A stretch of 64,000 bases of DNA, from assembly GCF_001748085.1 (NCBI RefSeq), contig NZ_BBZK01000012.1:62001-126000 (forward strand), written 5' to 3'. The notes beneath the pieces were generated by a model that did not search any database, was not told the origin of the DNA, and saw only the letters and a program-made list of their open reading frames with translations. Every line of letters begins with the position of its first letter. The first letter of the stretch is position 1. Origin of the DNA: Streptomyces sp. TP-A0874. Lineage in GTDB: Bacteria; Actinomycetota; Actinomycetes; Streptomycetales; Streptomycetaceae. The position numbers and the translations under genes were made by a program. This document shows, one piece after another, positions 43,498 to 51,895 of the stretch.

Positions 43498-44100
43498 ATG
43501 AGTCCTCGCAACTCCGTCCTTGAGGCCGGCCGCACCCGTCAGCGCATCGTTGACCGTGGTCTGACTCTCGCGTCCGTGAATGGCCTGGAGGGGCTGACCA
43601 TCGGCCGACTGGCAACCGAACTGGGGATGAGCAAGGCGGGAGTGCTCGGCCACTTCGGTACGAAGGAGAGCCTGCAACTCGCCGTCGTCGACGCCGCGGC
43701 GGAGATGTTCGCCCGCGAGGTGCCGCAACGAGCCCGGGGCGTGCCGCCGGGACTGGCGCACCTGAGCGCGTTGTGTGAGGCATGGGTGTCGTATCTGGAA
43801 CGTGAGTTGCTGCCCGGCGGCTGCTTCTTCACCGCCGTGGCGGCGGAGTTCGACGGCCGCGGCGGACCGGTGCGTGATGCCATCGCCGGCCTGGACTCAC
43901 TCTGGCGCCGCGACCTGAGCATCCACATCCGTCGCGCCGTCAACGTCGGCGAACTGCCGACGGATACTGACCCCGGCCAACTGGTGTATGAGCTGGTCGG
44001 GATCATGCTGGCTCTCAACCACTCCCTGCAGCTCCATCACGACGAGCGAGCACCTGGGCGTGCCCGACGCGCAGTGCGACGGCTTCTGGAAGTGCACTGA
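43498..44100 (+). CDS. TetR-family regulator, likely cluster repressor
   Basis: A 200-residue TetR protein. The helix-turn-helix is RQRIVDRGLTLASVNG, then IGRLATELGMSKAGVLGHFG; the C-terminal domain (WVSYLERELLPGGCFFTAVA) matches the TetR_C_6/YcdC-like group. Divergent from KAS III with an ACCGATCGGT palindrome between. The same operator near 48100 suggests it also controls the PKS block. The ligand could be an acyl-CoA, an acyl-ACP intermediate or the final product. Confidence 0.85.
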   Translation: MSPRNSVLEAGRTRQRIVDRGLTLASVNGLEGLTIGRLATELGMSKAGVLGHFGTKESLQLAVVDAAAEMFAREVPQRARGVPPGLAHLSALCEAWVSYLERELLPGGCFFTAVAAEFDGRGGPVRDAIAGLDSLWRRDLSIHIRRAVNVGELPTDTDPGQLVYELVGIMLALNHSLQLHHDERAPGRARRAVRRLLEVH

Positions 44101-44233
44101 CGCACCTTCACGAGACCACCCCTCAGTCGGGGCGAAGGGATCTTTGACCCGCGGCCTCTCGGCCGCCGATGTCACTCAGCGCTCGCGCGGATTCTCGCCG
44201 TGCGCCCACCAGGGATTACGGGACAACCCTTAC

Positions 44234-44522
44234 GTGTGGCCGGTCGTCCCCGTCGCTCGGTGGACAGCGGTGCCCGGGTGCCTGGTTGCTTCCGCTGCTC
44301 CAGCCACCGTCCGATGTCGTCGCCCTGGAAGGCATATCGGGCGCGATGTCGGGCAGCACGCCGCCGGCGTCGACCAGACCGGCGAGGACGCGGTAGTGCC
44401 GCTGCCAGCTGGGCGGCCAGGGGCAGTCAGTCGGGGTCGATCGCCGCCAGCTGTCGGGCCGTCACGCTCGGCGAGAAGTCCCGCAGGTTCACCGCGGCGG
44501 TCGGGTTCTCGCGTTCCACTGG
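44234..44522 (-). pseudogene. Remnant of a helicase-associated-domain protein
   Basis: Across three frames the minus strand spells fragments of the repeated helicase-associated (HA) domain: NLRDFSPSVTARQLAAIDPD followed by a stop, then PWPPSWQRHYRVLAGLVDAG and GVLPDIAP, then after a frameshift FQGDDIGRWLEQRKQPGT and APLSTE. At least one stop and one frameshift break it. Such domains occur as arrays in large Streptomyces helicases. Its 5' end runs into the end of the PH-like gene. Between tetR and this remnant (44101-44233) I see nothing. Confidence 0.7.
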
Positions 44523-44956
44523 TGCGTGATGTCCTTCAGCGCCGCCTCGAAGGACGGATCACGCCCGGCGTCGGAGGTCATGGGGGCGGGCAGGCGGAAC
44601 GAATCCCCGTCGTGGCGACTGACGCGGATCCAGTAGTCGTACCTTCCGTGGAATCCGCCCACCTTGTCCACGGTGATCTCCGAGATCTCGTGCCAGGCGG
44701 CGGCGGAGCCGCCGAACGGCTTCCGCGCCTGGACGCCGTCCGCGTCCACGATCGTCCGCCCGAGCGCCATACGGGCCAGCCACGGGGCTGCTGGAATCCC
44801 CATCAGGCCGAATGCCGAGGGGAACGAGCCGATAGAGGTCTCTCGTGACCACCCTGTCTGCAGAGCGAAGACGGAGTAGGCGGACAACACGAGCGCGGCT
44901 CCGAACCACAACCACCAGGTGCGCCGCTGAGCAGGTCTGTATTCGATTTTCTGCAC
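44489..44956 (-). CDS. PH-like-domain membrane protein
   Basis: A 155-residue protein with a GTG start. Two hydrophobic segments (WWLWFGAALVLSAYSVFAL and AFGLMGIPAAPWLARMAL) precede a small beta-rich bacterial PH-like domain (TIVDADGVQARKPFGG, AWHEISEITVDKVG). Its last codons (QWNARTRPPR) overlap the HA-domain remnant in another frame, so the natural C-terminus may have been replaced when that fragment arrived. No obvious link to biosynthesis. Confidence 0.65.
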   Translation of the reverse strand: MQKIEYRPAQRRTWWLWFGAALVLSAYSVFALQTGWSRETSIGSFPSAFGLMGIPAAPWLARMALGRTIVDADGVQARKPFGGSAAAWHEISEITVDKVGGFHGRYDYWIRVSRHDGDSFRLPAPMTSDAGRDPSFEAALKDITHQWNARTRPPR

Positions 44957-45107
44957 GATTCCACCATAGGTCAGCGCTGCCGGTTCAGGGCTTGGTCGGT
45001 CGCGGTCCCGCCAGCTCGGTGCCGTGCAGTGCGGGGTGGCGTCCCTGCCGCCGCGGCCACCCGAGGAGCGGTGGCGCCCCGCGGAACACCGGTCAGCAGG
45101 GCGCGGG

Positions 45108-45794
45108 TCAGTCCCCGTGCGGCCGGGCGATCGCCGCGGCGGCGGGGCCGGGGGCCTCGATGTCGGTCACCGTCCACAGCTGCGGGGTGCCCGGTGCGCC
45201 GGCGGTGATCCGCACCGGACCGTCCTGCTCCGGGTGGCTCTCGACCAGCGTCAGATCGGTGACCATGCCGATGCCCACCGCCTTGAGCACCGCTTCCTTC
45301 CGGGTCCAGCAGCGCAGGAAGGCCCGGGTGCGGTCGTCCTCGCCCGCGAGCGAGCCGAGGTGCGCGCTCTCGGCGGGCGAGAGGGCGGACGGGGCGAGGA
45401 GTTCGGTGCGCACGTCACGGACGCGCTCCACGTCGAGGCCGACCGGGGAGTCGGCTACCGCGAGGCCGCCGATGCCGGGGGTGTGCGAGACGCTGATCCA
45501 CAGGTCGTTGGCGGGGTGGACGACCGCCGGAGGACCGTGGTCGCCGTCGCCGCACTCGGGGCAGGCGCGGCGGCCGAGCTCTATTCGTTCCGGAGTGGTG
45601 CCGAGCACGTCGGCGAGGATGCGGCGGACGGCTGCTCGGTAGGTGATGAACTCGGTCGCGCGGGCCGAGGACCGCATGCGCGCGGCGCGCTCACGTTCGG
45701 CGGGGCCGAGTAGGTCGAAGTCGGCCGGGACGGCCGCATCGGGCGTCTTCCACCACCAGACGTCGGTGTTGGCGAGCGTCGTCGGCGTGATCAT
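45108..45794 (-). CDS. Sfp-type 4'-phosphopantetheinyl transferase
   Basis: It activates carrier proteins by adding phosphopantetheine from CoA to a serine. The 228-residue protein carries the Sfp-type motifs RAAVRRILADVLG, ISVSHTPGIGGLAVA, VGLDVERVRD and FLRCWTRKEAVLKAVGIG. It probably serves the two ACPs (Ser42, Ser41) and the NRPS T domain (Ser922) downstream. Transcribed away from the regulators, it marks the left border of the main cluster. Confidence 0.92.
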   Translation of the reverse strand: MITPTTLANTDVWWWKTPDAAVPADFDLLGPAERERAARMRSSARATEFITYRAAVRRILADVLGTTPERIELGRRACPECGDGDHGPPAVVHPANDLWISVSHTPGIGGLAVADSPVGLDVERVRDVRTELLAPSALSPAESAHLGSLAGEDDRTRAFLRCWTRKEAVLKAVGIGMVTDLTLVESHPEQDGPVRITAGAPGTPQLWTVTDIEAPGPAAAAIARPHGD

Positions 45795-46291
45795 CGCGGC
45801 ACTCTATCCGGCCGGGACGGCCGACTCGCAGCGGGGCGGGAAAGGTTGAGCCAGGCATTGGCATCAAGCGGCCAATCAATTGGAGGAATGATCGCTGAAC
45901 GTCGTTGTGTGAATGCGCTCCGTCATCGCGCTCGCGGTTATATCCGAAAAGGCACATCCGGGCGTGCAGCAAGGTGACATGAGTGTGCCGTTTTGTTACC
46001 TGCGTAGTACGTGGTCCGGAAACGCCGTGGCGCTGACGGGGTTTGAACTGTGGGCGGAGCGTTGACTGGCTCAGGGCCAGCGAACTAATGTCGGCGCGGT
46101 AGCCGCCCGGACTGTGCGGGGCCTTTTGGGGTTGTGACCGGGCGGTTCGCGACCTTTAACGCCAGATCAATTCTGGGTGTTGCAGGCGTGGACAGAAGGT
46201 GTTTCGACTTCCGTTAACGTCCGTGCGGCCATTTTGACACAACGACCGGTGAGGCTGCGGCGGACCGAATGTTGTGGACCCAGGGGGATTC
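45795..46291. other. 497-bp divergent intergenic region
   Basis: Between the PPTase gene and the first regulator no ORF is convincing. The region is clearly AT-richer than its surroundings, with GTTAACG at about 46213 and a run ATTTTGACACAACG shortly before the regulator, consistent with one or more regulated promoters. Confidence 0.5.
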
Positions 46292-47065
46292 ATGGCTGAC
46301 CTGCTGACGACACCCGATACCTCAAGACGGGATGAGGTCGAACTCGCGTTGATGCAGGCGCGGGAGCTGATCGAGTCCACCGTTTCCATCCACCGCAGCA
46401 GGCCGGCCCAGCGTTCGCTGATCGTGATGGGTTCCGACGACCGCTCGCTGGCGGAGGCCGTCCAACGCCTGGTGGGTGGGGCCCGACACAGCGTCAGCGT
46501 CGCTCTGCCGGGAGGCCCCGGGCAGGAGCAGGACGTGCTCCGCACCTCGCTCGGCGTGCTGTCGGCCGCCGCCCGCCGAGGGGTTCGGGTCCGCCTCCTC
46601 ACCGGGCCGCGGATGCTCCCGGCGGCGGAGGCCTTCGCCGCGGAGAACGGTGAGCCGGAGTGCGAGGTGCGGGTGGTGCAGGGGGAGTTGCAGCCCACCT
46701 TGGTGGTGGACGGCCGTATCGCGCTGGTGCGTCCGGCCGCCGAGCGGGCCCGTCGGCACACCTCGCTGGTCCGGGATCCGGCGGCGGTGCGGGCGCTCGA
46801 CCTGCTCTTCGCCGGGGCGTGGAGCAGCGCCGTCCGGCTGGCCGAGCACGTGCGGCTGAACGAGAGCCTGCGGGGCGAGTTCGTCGGCCGGATCCTGGAG
46901 CGGCTCTGTGCCGGGCGCACCGACGAGACGGCCGCCAGGGAGATCCAGGTCTCGCTGCGCACCTACCGCCGGCACGTCGCGGAGATCATGCGCGCCCTGG
47001 GGGCGAGTTCGCGCTTCCAGGCGGGCGTCCGGGCGGTCGAGTTGGGCCTGCTGCCGGCGCGCTGA
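46292..47065 (+). CDS. Cluster regulator 1, LuxR-like HTH with N-terminal sensor-like domain
   Basis: A 257-residue protein. The C-terminal third is a LuxR/GerE-like helix-turn-helix (RILERLCAGRTDETAAREIQ, SLRTYRRHVAEIMRALGASS). The N-terminal part (LIVMGSDDRSLAEAVQRLVG, VRVRLLTGPRMLPAAEAF) resembles the TrmB/phospholipase-D-like sensor region of some actinobacterial regulators. The ATG at 46292 has AGGGGG in good position; a GTG at 46274 is the alternative. It is paralogous to the next gene. Likely a pathway-specific activator. Confidence 0.8.
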   Translation: MADLLTTPDTSRRDEVELALMQARELIESTVSIHRSRPAQRSLIVMGSDDRSLAEAVQRLVGGARHSVSVALPGGPGQEQDVLRTSLGVLSAAARRGVRVRLLTGPRMLPAAEAFAAENGEPECEVRVVQGELQPTLVVDGRIALVRPAAERARRHTSLVRDPAAVRALDLLFAGAWSSAVRLAEHVRLNESLRGEFVGRILERLCAGRTDETAAREIQVSLRTYRRHVAEIMRALGASSRFQAGVRAVELGLLPAR

Positions 47066-47147
47066 GCCGTTCACGGCCGGCGCTCCCGAGCCGGCTCGGA
47101 CGCTCGGCGTCCGCAGGATCAGGCGGGTTTCCCGACGGAGTCACGGG

Positions 47148-47990
47148 GTGAGTTGGGTGAAGGACGGTTTGCTGCCGGAGCAACGAACCGGGCGGCACGA
47201 GGAAGAGGACGGCGTGAGCCCGGCCGAGCTGGGCGACGACCTGGAACAGGCGCTGCTGGAGGTGCGGAGCCTGATCGAGACCACCGTTCTCAAACACCGG
47301 GACCGGCTGTCGCGGCGTTCTCTGGTCTCCGAGGTGAAGGCTGAGGCGAAGGCGATCTCGGCGGCCGCGGCGGAGATCATCAGTGAGGCGACGGAGAGTG
47401 TCGACGTCGTGCTCGCGGGGGACGGCGCACCGGCCGCGGCGGTGCAGTCGGCGCTCTGCGGGCTGCTGGAGGAGGGCGATGAGCAGCTCCGGGTGCGGGT
47501 GTTGTGCACCCAGGCGGTGCTCAACTCGGACATCGTCCGCTGCCCGCTCCGCGGGGACGGCCGACTCCAGGTGCGGATCGCCCGGTTCCCGATGCTGGCG
47601 GCGGTGATCGTCGACGGCAAGGCGGCGCTGGCCTGCGCGGAGTCGGCGAGCGGCCGACGGGCCTCGGTGATCCGGGCGCCGGCCGTGATCCGCACGCTGC
47701 TGACGCTCTTCGACGGCGTCTGGCGGAACGCGGTCGTCGCCACCGACCGGTTGGACTTCGGTGACCGGGCGCGAGCCGAGATCAGCCGGCGCATCCTGGA
47801 GAAGTTGTGCGCCGGGGTGACCGATGAGGTGGCCGCTCGGGATTTGTCGGTTTCGGTGCGCACCTACCGGCGCTACGTCGCCGAGATCATGGTGCTGCTC
47901 GATGCCAGTTCGCGATTCCAGGCCGGGGTGCGGGCCGCGGAGTTGGGACTGCTGGCGGGCCGCCCCAGATCGCGTGGCAGCTTCCTGTAA
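47148..47990 (+). CDS. Cluster regulator 2, paralogue of regulator 1
   Basis: A 280-residue protein with the same design. Its C-terminal block (RILEKLCAGVTDEVAARDLS, SVRTYRRYVAEIMVLLDASS, RFQAGVRAAELGLLAG) is largely identical to that of regulator 1, while the N-terminal domains have diverged. The GTG at 47148 with GGAG seven bases upstream is the best start. Tandem duplication followed by divergence of the sensing half suggests response to two signals at similar DNA sites. No gene is seen in the 247-bp space after it (47991-48237) apart from the operator at 48099. Confidence 0.78.
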   Translation: MSWVKDGLLPEQRTGRHEEEDGVSPAELGDDLEQALLEVRSLIETTVLKHRDRLSRRSLVSEVKAEAKAISAAAAEIISEATESVDVVLAGDGAPAAAVQSALCGLLEEGDEQLRVRVLCTQAVLNSDIVRCPLRGDGRLQVRIARFPMLAAVIVDGKAALACAESASGRRASVIRAPAVIRTLLTLFDGVWRNAVVATDRLDFGDRARAEISRRILEKLCAGVTDEVAARDLSVSVRTYRRYVAEIMVLLDASSRFQAGVRAAELGLLAGRPRSRGSFL

Positions 47991-48098
47991 CGGGCGTTGA
48001 TGGGGAGGGGTTCGGGCCGTTAGATATGACGGTCGGGATTCAAGCGGAAAGCTAAATTCCGGAATCCCCCATGTGGAAGGTGAATCCATTGAGTGCCG

Positions 48099-48112
48099 AA
48101 CCGATCGGTCGG
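48099..48112. promoter_or_regulatory. Operator shared with the KAS III/TetR promoter (copy 2)
   Basis: AACCGATCGGTCGG, identical over 14 bases to 43447-43460, lies between regulator 2 and the first thioesterase gene, where the promoter of the long PKS block is expected. Confidence 0.62.
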
Positions 48113-48237
48113 GCGTTTCCGCTTCCGGGAACGCGCCGCCGGGAGGCCCTCGGGCGTGGGACGGCCACGCCGCCGCGGCTTGCCGCGGCTGTCGTTGAAG
48201 AGGCCCGGACGGGCGGTCTGGTGAAGGAGTCCCGCGG

Positions 48238-49005
48238 ATGACCGCAGTCGGCACCGAGAACAAGTGGTTCCGCCGGTACCCGGCGACCGGGGTGCTGCGG
48301 AAGCGGCTGGTGGTCCTGCCGCACGCGGGCGGTTCGGCCACCTTCTACCACTCCTGGGGGCAGGCCTTCGGGCCCAATGTCGAAGTGCTGGTGGTCCGCT
48401 ATCCCGGCCGCCAGGAGCGGCTGGTCGAGCCGTGCGTCGAGAGCATGGGCGCACTGGCCGACCAGGTAGCCGCCGCCTTGCTGCCGTTGGCCTCGCAGGT
48501 GCCGCTCGCCCTGTTCGGCCACAGCATGGGGGCCTCGTGCGCCTACGAGGTGGCCCTGCGGATGGAGAACCTCTACGGTGTCCGCCTCGCCGGGCTGTAC
48601 GTCTCCGCCCGCTCGGCGCCGCACCGGGTCTCGCCCAAGCAGACCTACCTCGGGGGCGACGAGGCGCTGTTGGACGAGGTCAGGCGGCTCGGCGGCACGG
48701 ACGCGGAACTGCTGACCGACCCCGACCTGTCGGAGTTGCTGATGCCCGCGATCCGTGCGGACTTCCGGATCGTCGGCACCTACGGCCCCCGCCCCGCCAC
48801 CCCGGTCCGCTGCCCGGTCACGGCGTACGCGGGCGAGAGCGACCCGGCGGTGGAGCCGGCGGACGTCGCCGCCTGGTCCGAGGTGGCGCCCGCCGGATTC
48901 GAGTCGAAGGTGCTGCCGGGAGGGCATTTCTATCTCCTGGAGCAACACGACGCGGTGGTCGGCGACCTGGCCCGGCGACTCGACCCCGGCGGTTCCGGCG
49001 AATAA
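48238..49005 (+). CDS. Type II thioesterase (RifR/GrsT-like)
   Basis: A 255-residue editing or release thioesterase. LVVLPHAGGSATFYHSWGQA is the classic start of the family, Ser96 lies in LALFGHSMGASCAYE, Asp in AYAGESDPAVEP and His in LPGGHFYLLEQH. It removes stalled or wrong acyl groups from carrier proteins, and in a cluster without an integrated TE domain it may also release product. First gene of the plus-strand block. Confidence 0.9.
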   Translation: MTAVGTENKWFRRYPATGVLRKRLVVLPHAGGSATFYHSWGQAFGPNVEVLVVRYPGRQERLVEPCVESMGALADQVAAALLPLASQVPLALFGHSMGASCAYEVALRMENLYGVRLAGLYVSARSAPHRVSPKQTYLGGDEALLDEVRRLGGTDAELLTDPDLSELLMPAIRADFRIVGTYGPRPATPVRCPVTAYAGESDPAVEPADVAAWSEVAPAGFESKVLPGGHFYLLEQHDAVVGDLARRLDPGGSGE

Positions 49006-49141
49006 TGCTTTAGCAGCTTGTTGCAGCCTGCCTTGTCCCTGTGCATCGGCGCCGTTAGAAACGACGCACGGAAGTTGTCTATCTGCCTTGCGACCAGCGA
49101 GGGCTTTTCCGGCGACGGAAATGTTGAAAGGTGCGAAAAGC

Positions 49142-49396
49142 GTGACTGAGAACCAGCGTGCCGAGCGTCTCGAGACCATGAAGGAAATCGTCTGCGACAT
49201 TCTCGAAATCGAAGAAGACGAGGTCACCGAGACGAGCCTCTTCAAGGAGGACCACGGTGCGGACTCGCTGCGGGCCATTGAGATCCTCGCCGCTCTGGAG
49301 AAGGAGTTCGGCGTGGTGATCAACCAGTCGGAGCTTCCCCGCATGGTGAACCTGACCAGCGTGTACGAGGTCGTCGCGGAGTCGGCCGGCTGGTAA
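49142..49396 (+). CDS. Acyl carrier protein 1
   Basis: An 84-residue ACP. The phosphopantetheine attachment site is Ser42 in EDHGADSLRAIEILAALEKE, followed by the acidic helix III FGVVINQSELPRMVNL. The GTG at 49142 has GAAAGG nine bases upstream. It lies just before the first ketosynthase, the usual place for the ACP of a type II PKS, and is probably the chain-extension carrier. It differs clearly from ACP 2 at 55984. Confidence 0.9.
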   Translation: MTENQRAERLETMKEIVCDILEIEEDEVTETSLFKEDHGADSLRAIEILAALEKEFGVVINQSELPRMVNLTSVYEVVAESAGW

Positions 49397-49460
49397 TCGT
49401 GCCACCGCCGCCCCCCGTGGGCGGCGGATCCGGCCCGTGACGGTGGATTGGGAGGCAGAG

Positions 49461-50750
49461 ATGTCGGCAGCAGTGCACGCCGAGGCCCAGGGGGGGATGG
49501 GACCGCACCGCGTGGTCCTCACCGGGCTCGGCGTGATCTCCAGCATCGGGCTGGGGGCGGAGCAGTTCCTACAGGGACTGCGTGAAGGGCGTAGCGGCGT
49601 CAAACCCATCACGGTGTTCGACACCGAGGGTTTCGCGCATGCCAACGGCTGCGAGGTCACCGACTTCGATCCGGAGCAGTGGATCAGCACCCTCGACCCG
49701 GGGCAGCTCGGCAGGGCGACGCAGTACTCGGCCGCCGCGGCCCGGATGGCGCTGGAGGACTCCGGTCTCGACATCGAGGAGCTGCGCGGGCAGCGCGGTC
49801 TGATCTCCATCGGCACCACCGACGGCGAGTCCTACGACCTCGACCAGCTGGTCGAGGTGGAGCTGGCCGACGGGCCGACCGCGTTCGACCCGGCCGCCGT
49901 CCGGCGGGTGCCGGCCGCCCGGCTCTCGGTCGCCGTCGCCCAGGAGCTCGGCCTGGAGAACGTCGAGGCGGTCACCGTCCCGACGGCCTGTGCCGCCGGG
50001 AACTACGCCATCGGCTACGGCTTCGACGTGGTCAGCTCCGGCGAGGCCGACTTCGCCTTCTGCGGCGGCGCCGACGCCATGTGCCGCAAGACCTTCGCCG
50101 GCTTCTACCGGGTCGGCACCATCGCCCCCGACCACTGCCAGCCCTTCGACATCGACCGCAAGGGCATCCTGACCGGCGAGGGCGCCGGGGTACTGGTGCT
50201 GGAGCGGCTGGAGTCGGCGCTGGCGCGCGGCGCCACCATCTACGCCGAGGTGCTCGGCTACGGCCTCAACTGCGACGCCTACCACCAGGTCGCCCCCAAC
50301 CAGGCGAGTGTGGCCCGCTGCATGGAGCTGGCGCTGGAGAACTCCGGCGTCAAGCCGGAGCAGGTCGACCTGATCTCCGCGCACGGCACCGGTACCAAGG
50401 CGAACGACATCACCGAGGCGAGCGCCATCCGCGAGGTCTTCGGCGAGCGCGCGCCGCGCACCGTCTCCATGAAGTCGATGCTCGGACACAGCATGGGCGC
50501 GGCGAGCGCGCTGGCGGCGATCGGCTGCGCGCTGGCCATCTCCAACCGCTTCATCCCGCCGACCATCAACCACGTCACCACCGACCCCGAGTGCGATGTG
50601 GACTGCGTACCCAACCACGCGGTCGAGGCGGAACTCCGGGTCGTGCAGAACAACGGCCTGGCCTTCGGCGGCAACAACGCCGCGGTGCTCCTGGGCCGTT
50701 ACGACGGAGCCGAGTCCGCCGCGGCACTGCCCGCCCTGGAGGCGTCATGA
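49461..50750 (+). CDS. Ketosynthase 1 (KS-alpha, type II PKS)
   Basis: A 429-residue beta-ketoacyl-ACP synthase of the FabF/KS-alpha type with the whole catalytic triad: Cys177 in TVPTACAAGNYAI, His308 in ISAHGTGTKANDITEA and His343 in SMLGHSMGAASALAA. It would perform decarboxylative condensations with malonyl-ACP. I chose the ATG at 49461 because GGGAGG lies six bases upstream. Its TGA overlaps the ATG of ketosynthase 2, so the pair is made in equal amounts and may form a heterodimer. Confidence 0.93.
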   Translation: MSAAVHAEAQGGMGPHRVVLTGLGVISSIGLGAEQFLQGLREGRSGVKPITVFDTEGFAHANGCEVTDFDPEQWISTLDPGQLGRATQYSAAAARMALEDSGLDIEELRGQRGLISIGTTDGESYDLDQLVEVELADGPTAFDPAAVRRVPAARLSVAVAQELGLENVEAVTVPTACAAGNYAIGYGFDVVSSGEADFAFCGGADAMCRKTFAGFYRVGTIAPDHCQPFDIDRKGILTGEGAGVLVLERLESALARGATIYAEVLGYGLNCDAYHQVAPNQASVARCMELALENSGVKPEQVDLISAHGTGTKANDITEASAIREVFGERAPRTVSMKSMLGHSMGAASALAAIGCALAISNRFIPPTINHVTTDPECDVDCVPNHAVEAELRVVQNNGLAFGGNNAAVLLGRYDGAESAAALPALEAS

Positions 50751-51895
50751 CGAGTCGGCCCATCGTCGGGATGGGGGCGGTGGCCAGCACCGGCTCCGGC
50801 GTCGACGAGCTGTTCGAGAGCCTCTGCCAGGGCCGGAGCGGGCTCGCCGCACTGCACGGCTTCGACCACACCCGGTACCGCACCCGGCACGCCTACGAGG
50901 TGGACGACCGCCCGGTGGAGGGCGAGGACGTCCCGGCGCGTGCCACCGCACTGCTCACCACCGCCATCGCCGAGGCGCTGGCGGACGCCGGCGTCGGCGA
51001 GGACCTGAGCGGGGTGCCGGTGCTCATCGGCACCGGGCTGCGGGAACTGCGCACCGCCGAGCAGTGGTGGCGGGACGGCACCGAACTGACCGACGCCGGG
51101 CTGCACTTCGGCACCGCCCTGCGCGAGCGGTTCAACGCCGACGACACCCACACCTTCTCCAACGCCTGCTCGGCCTCGCTGTACGCGCTCGCGCTCGGAT
51201 CCGATCTGCTGGAGCAGAGCGAGGACGAGGACGCCATGGTGGTCATCGCCGGCGTCGACGTGCTGACCGAGAGCATGTTCGGGCTGCTGGAGTGCGTCCA
51301 GCCGACCTCTCCGGACGCGGTCCGCCCCTTCGACCGGAACCGTGCGGGCGTGCTGATGGGCGAGGGCGCGGCGGCGATCGTGCTGCGCCGGGGCGAGCCG
51401 GCCGACGGTGCCTCGGTGCACGGCCGGGTCCGCGGAGTCGGGATCAACTGCGACGCCTACCACGTCACCGCCCCGTCCCCGCCCGGTATCGCCGAGGCGA
51501 TGCGCACGGCGCACCGGAACGCCGGAGTCAAGCCCTCCGACGTGGATCTGGTGATGGTGCACGGCACCGGGACGCTGCTCAACGACGAGGCGGAGGCGAC
51601 CGCCCTGGCCGAGGTGCTCGGCGAGGACGTGGAGCGCCCGCTGATGACCGCCGTCAAGTCGATGACGGGGCACACCTCCGGCGCCTCCGGGCTGCTGAAT
51701 CTGATCGTGGGCCTGCGGGCCATGAACGAAGGGCGGGTGCCGCCGACCGTGGGCCTGGAGGATCCGGTGGACGAGGCCGCCAAGTTCCGGTTCGTCACCG
51801 GTGAGCAGCAGCGCGCCGCCATGAACGTGGCCCAGCTGAACGCCTTCGGTTTCGGCGGGATCAACGCCGTCGCGATCGTGGAGGCGGCCCGATGA
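50747..51895 (+). CDS. Ketosynthase 2, catalytically complete
   Basis: A 382-residue KS. In the place where most type II systems have a chain-length factor, this one keeps Cys141 (FSNACSASLYALAL), His272 (MVHGTGTLLND) and His309 (SMTGHTSGASGLLN). It is therefore either a second condensing enzyme for another stage of elongation or a chain-length-factor partner that still has its cysteine. Coupled by ATGA to KS 1 and to the next KS-like gene. Confidence 0.9.
   Translation: MTSRPIVGMGAVASTGSGVDELFESLCQGRSGLAALHGFDHTRYRTRHAYEVDDRPVEGEDVPARATALLTTAIAEALADAGVGEDLSGVPVLIGTGLRELRTAEQWWRDGTELTDAGLHFGTALRERFNADDTHTFSNACSASLYALALGSDLLEQSEDEDAMVVIAGVDVLTESMFGLLECVQPTSPDAVRPFDRNRAGVLMGEGAAAIVLRRGEPADGASVHGRVRGVGINCDAYHVTAPSPPGIAEAMRTAHRNAGVKPSDVDLVMVHGTGTLLNDEAEATALAEVLGEDVERPLMTAVKSMTGHTSGASGLLNLIVGLRAMNEGRVPPTVGLEDPVDEAAKFRFVTGEQQRAAMNVAQLNAFGFGGINAVAIVEAAR

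Noticed and set aside
50747..51895. Calling ketosynthase 2 a classic chain-length factor
   Set aside because: Classic chain-length factors lack the active-site Cys (often Gln), whereas Cys141 and both His residues are present here.
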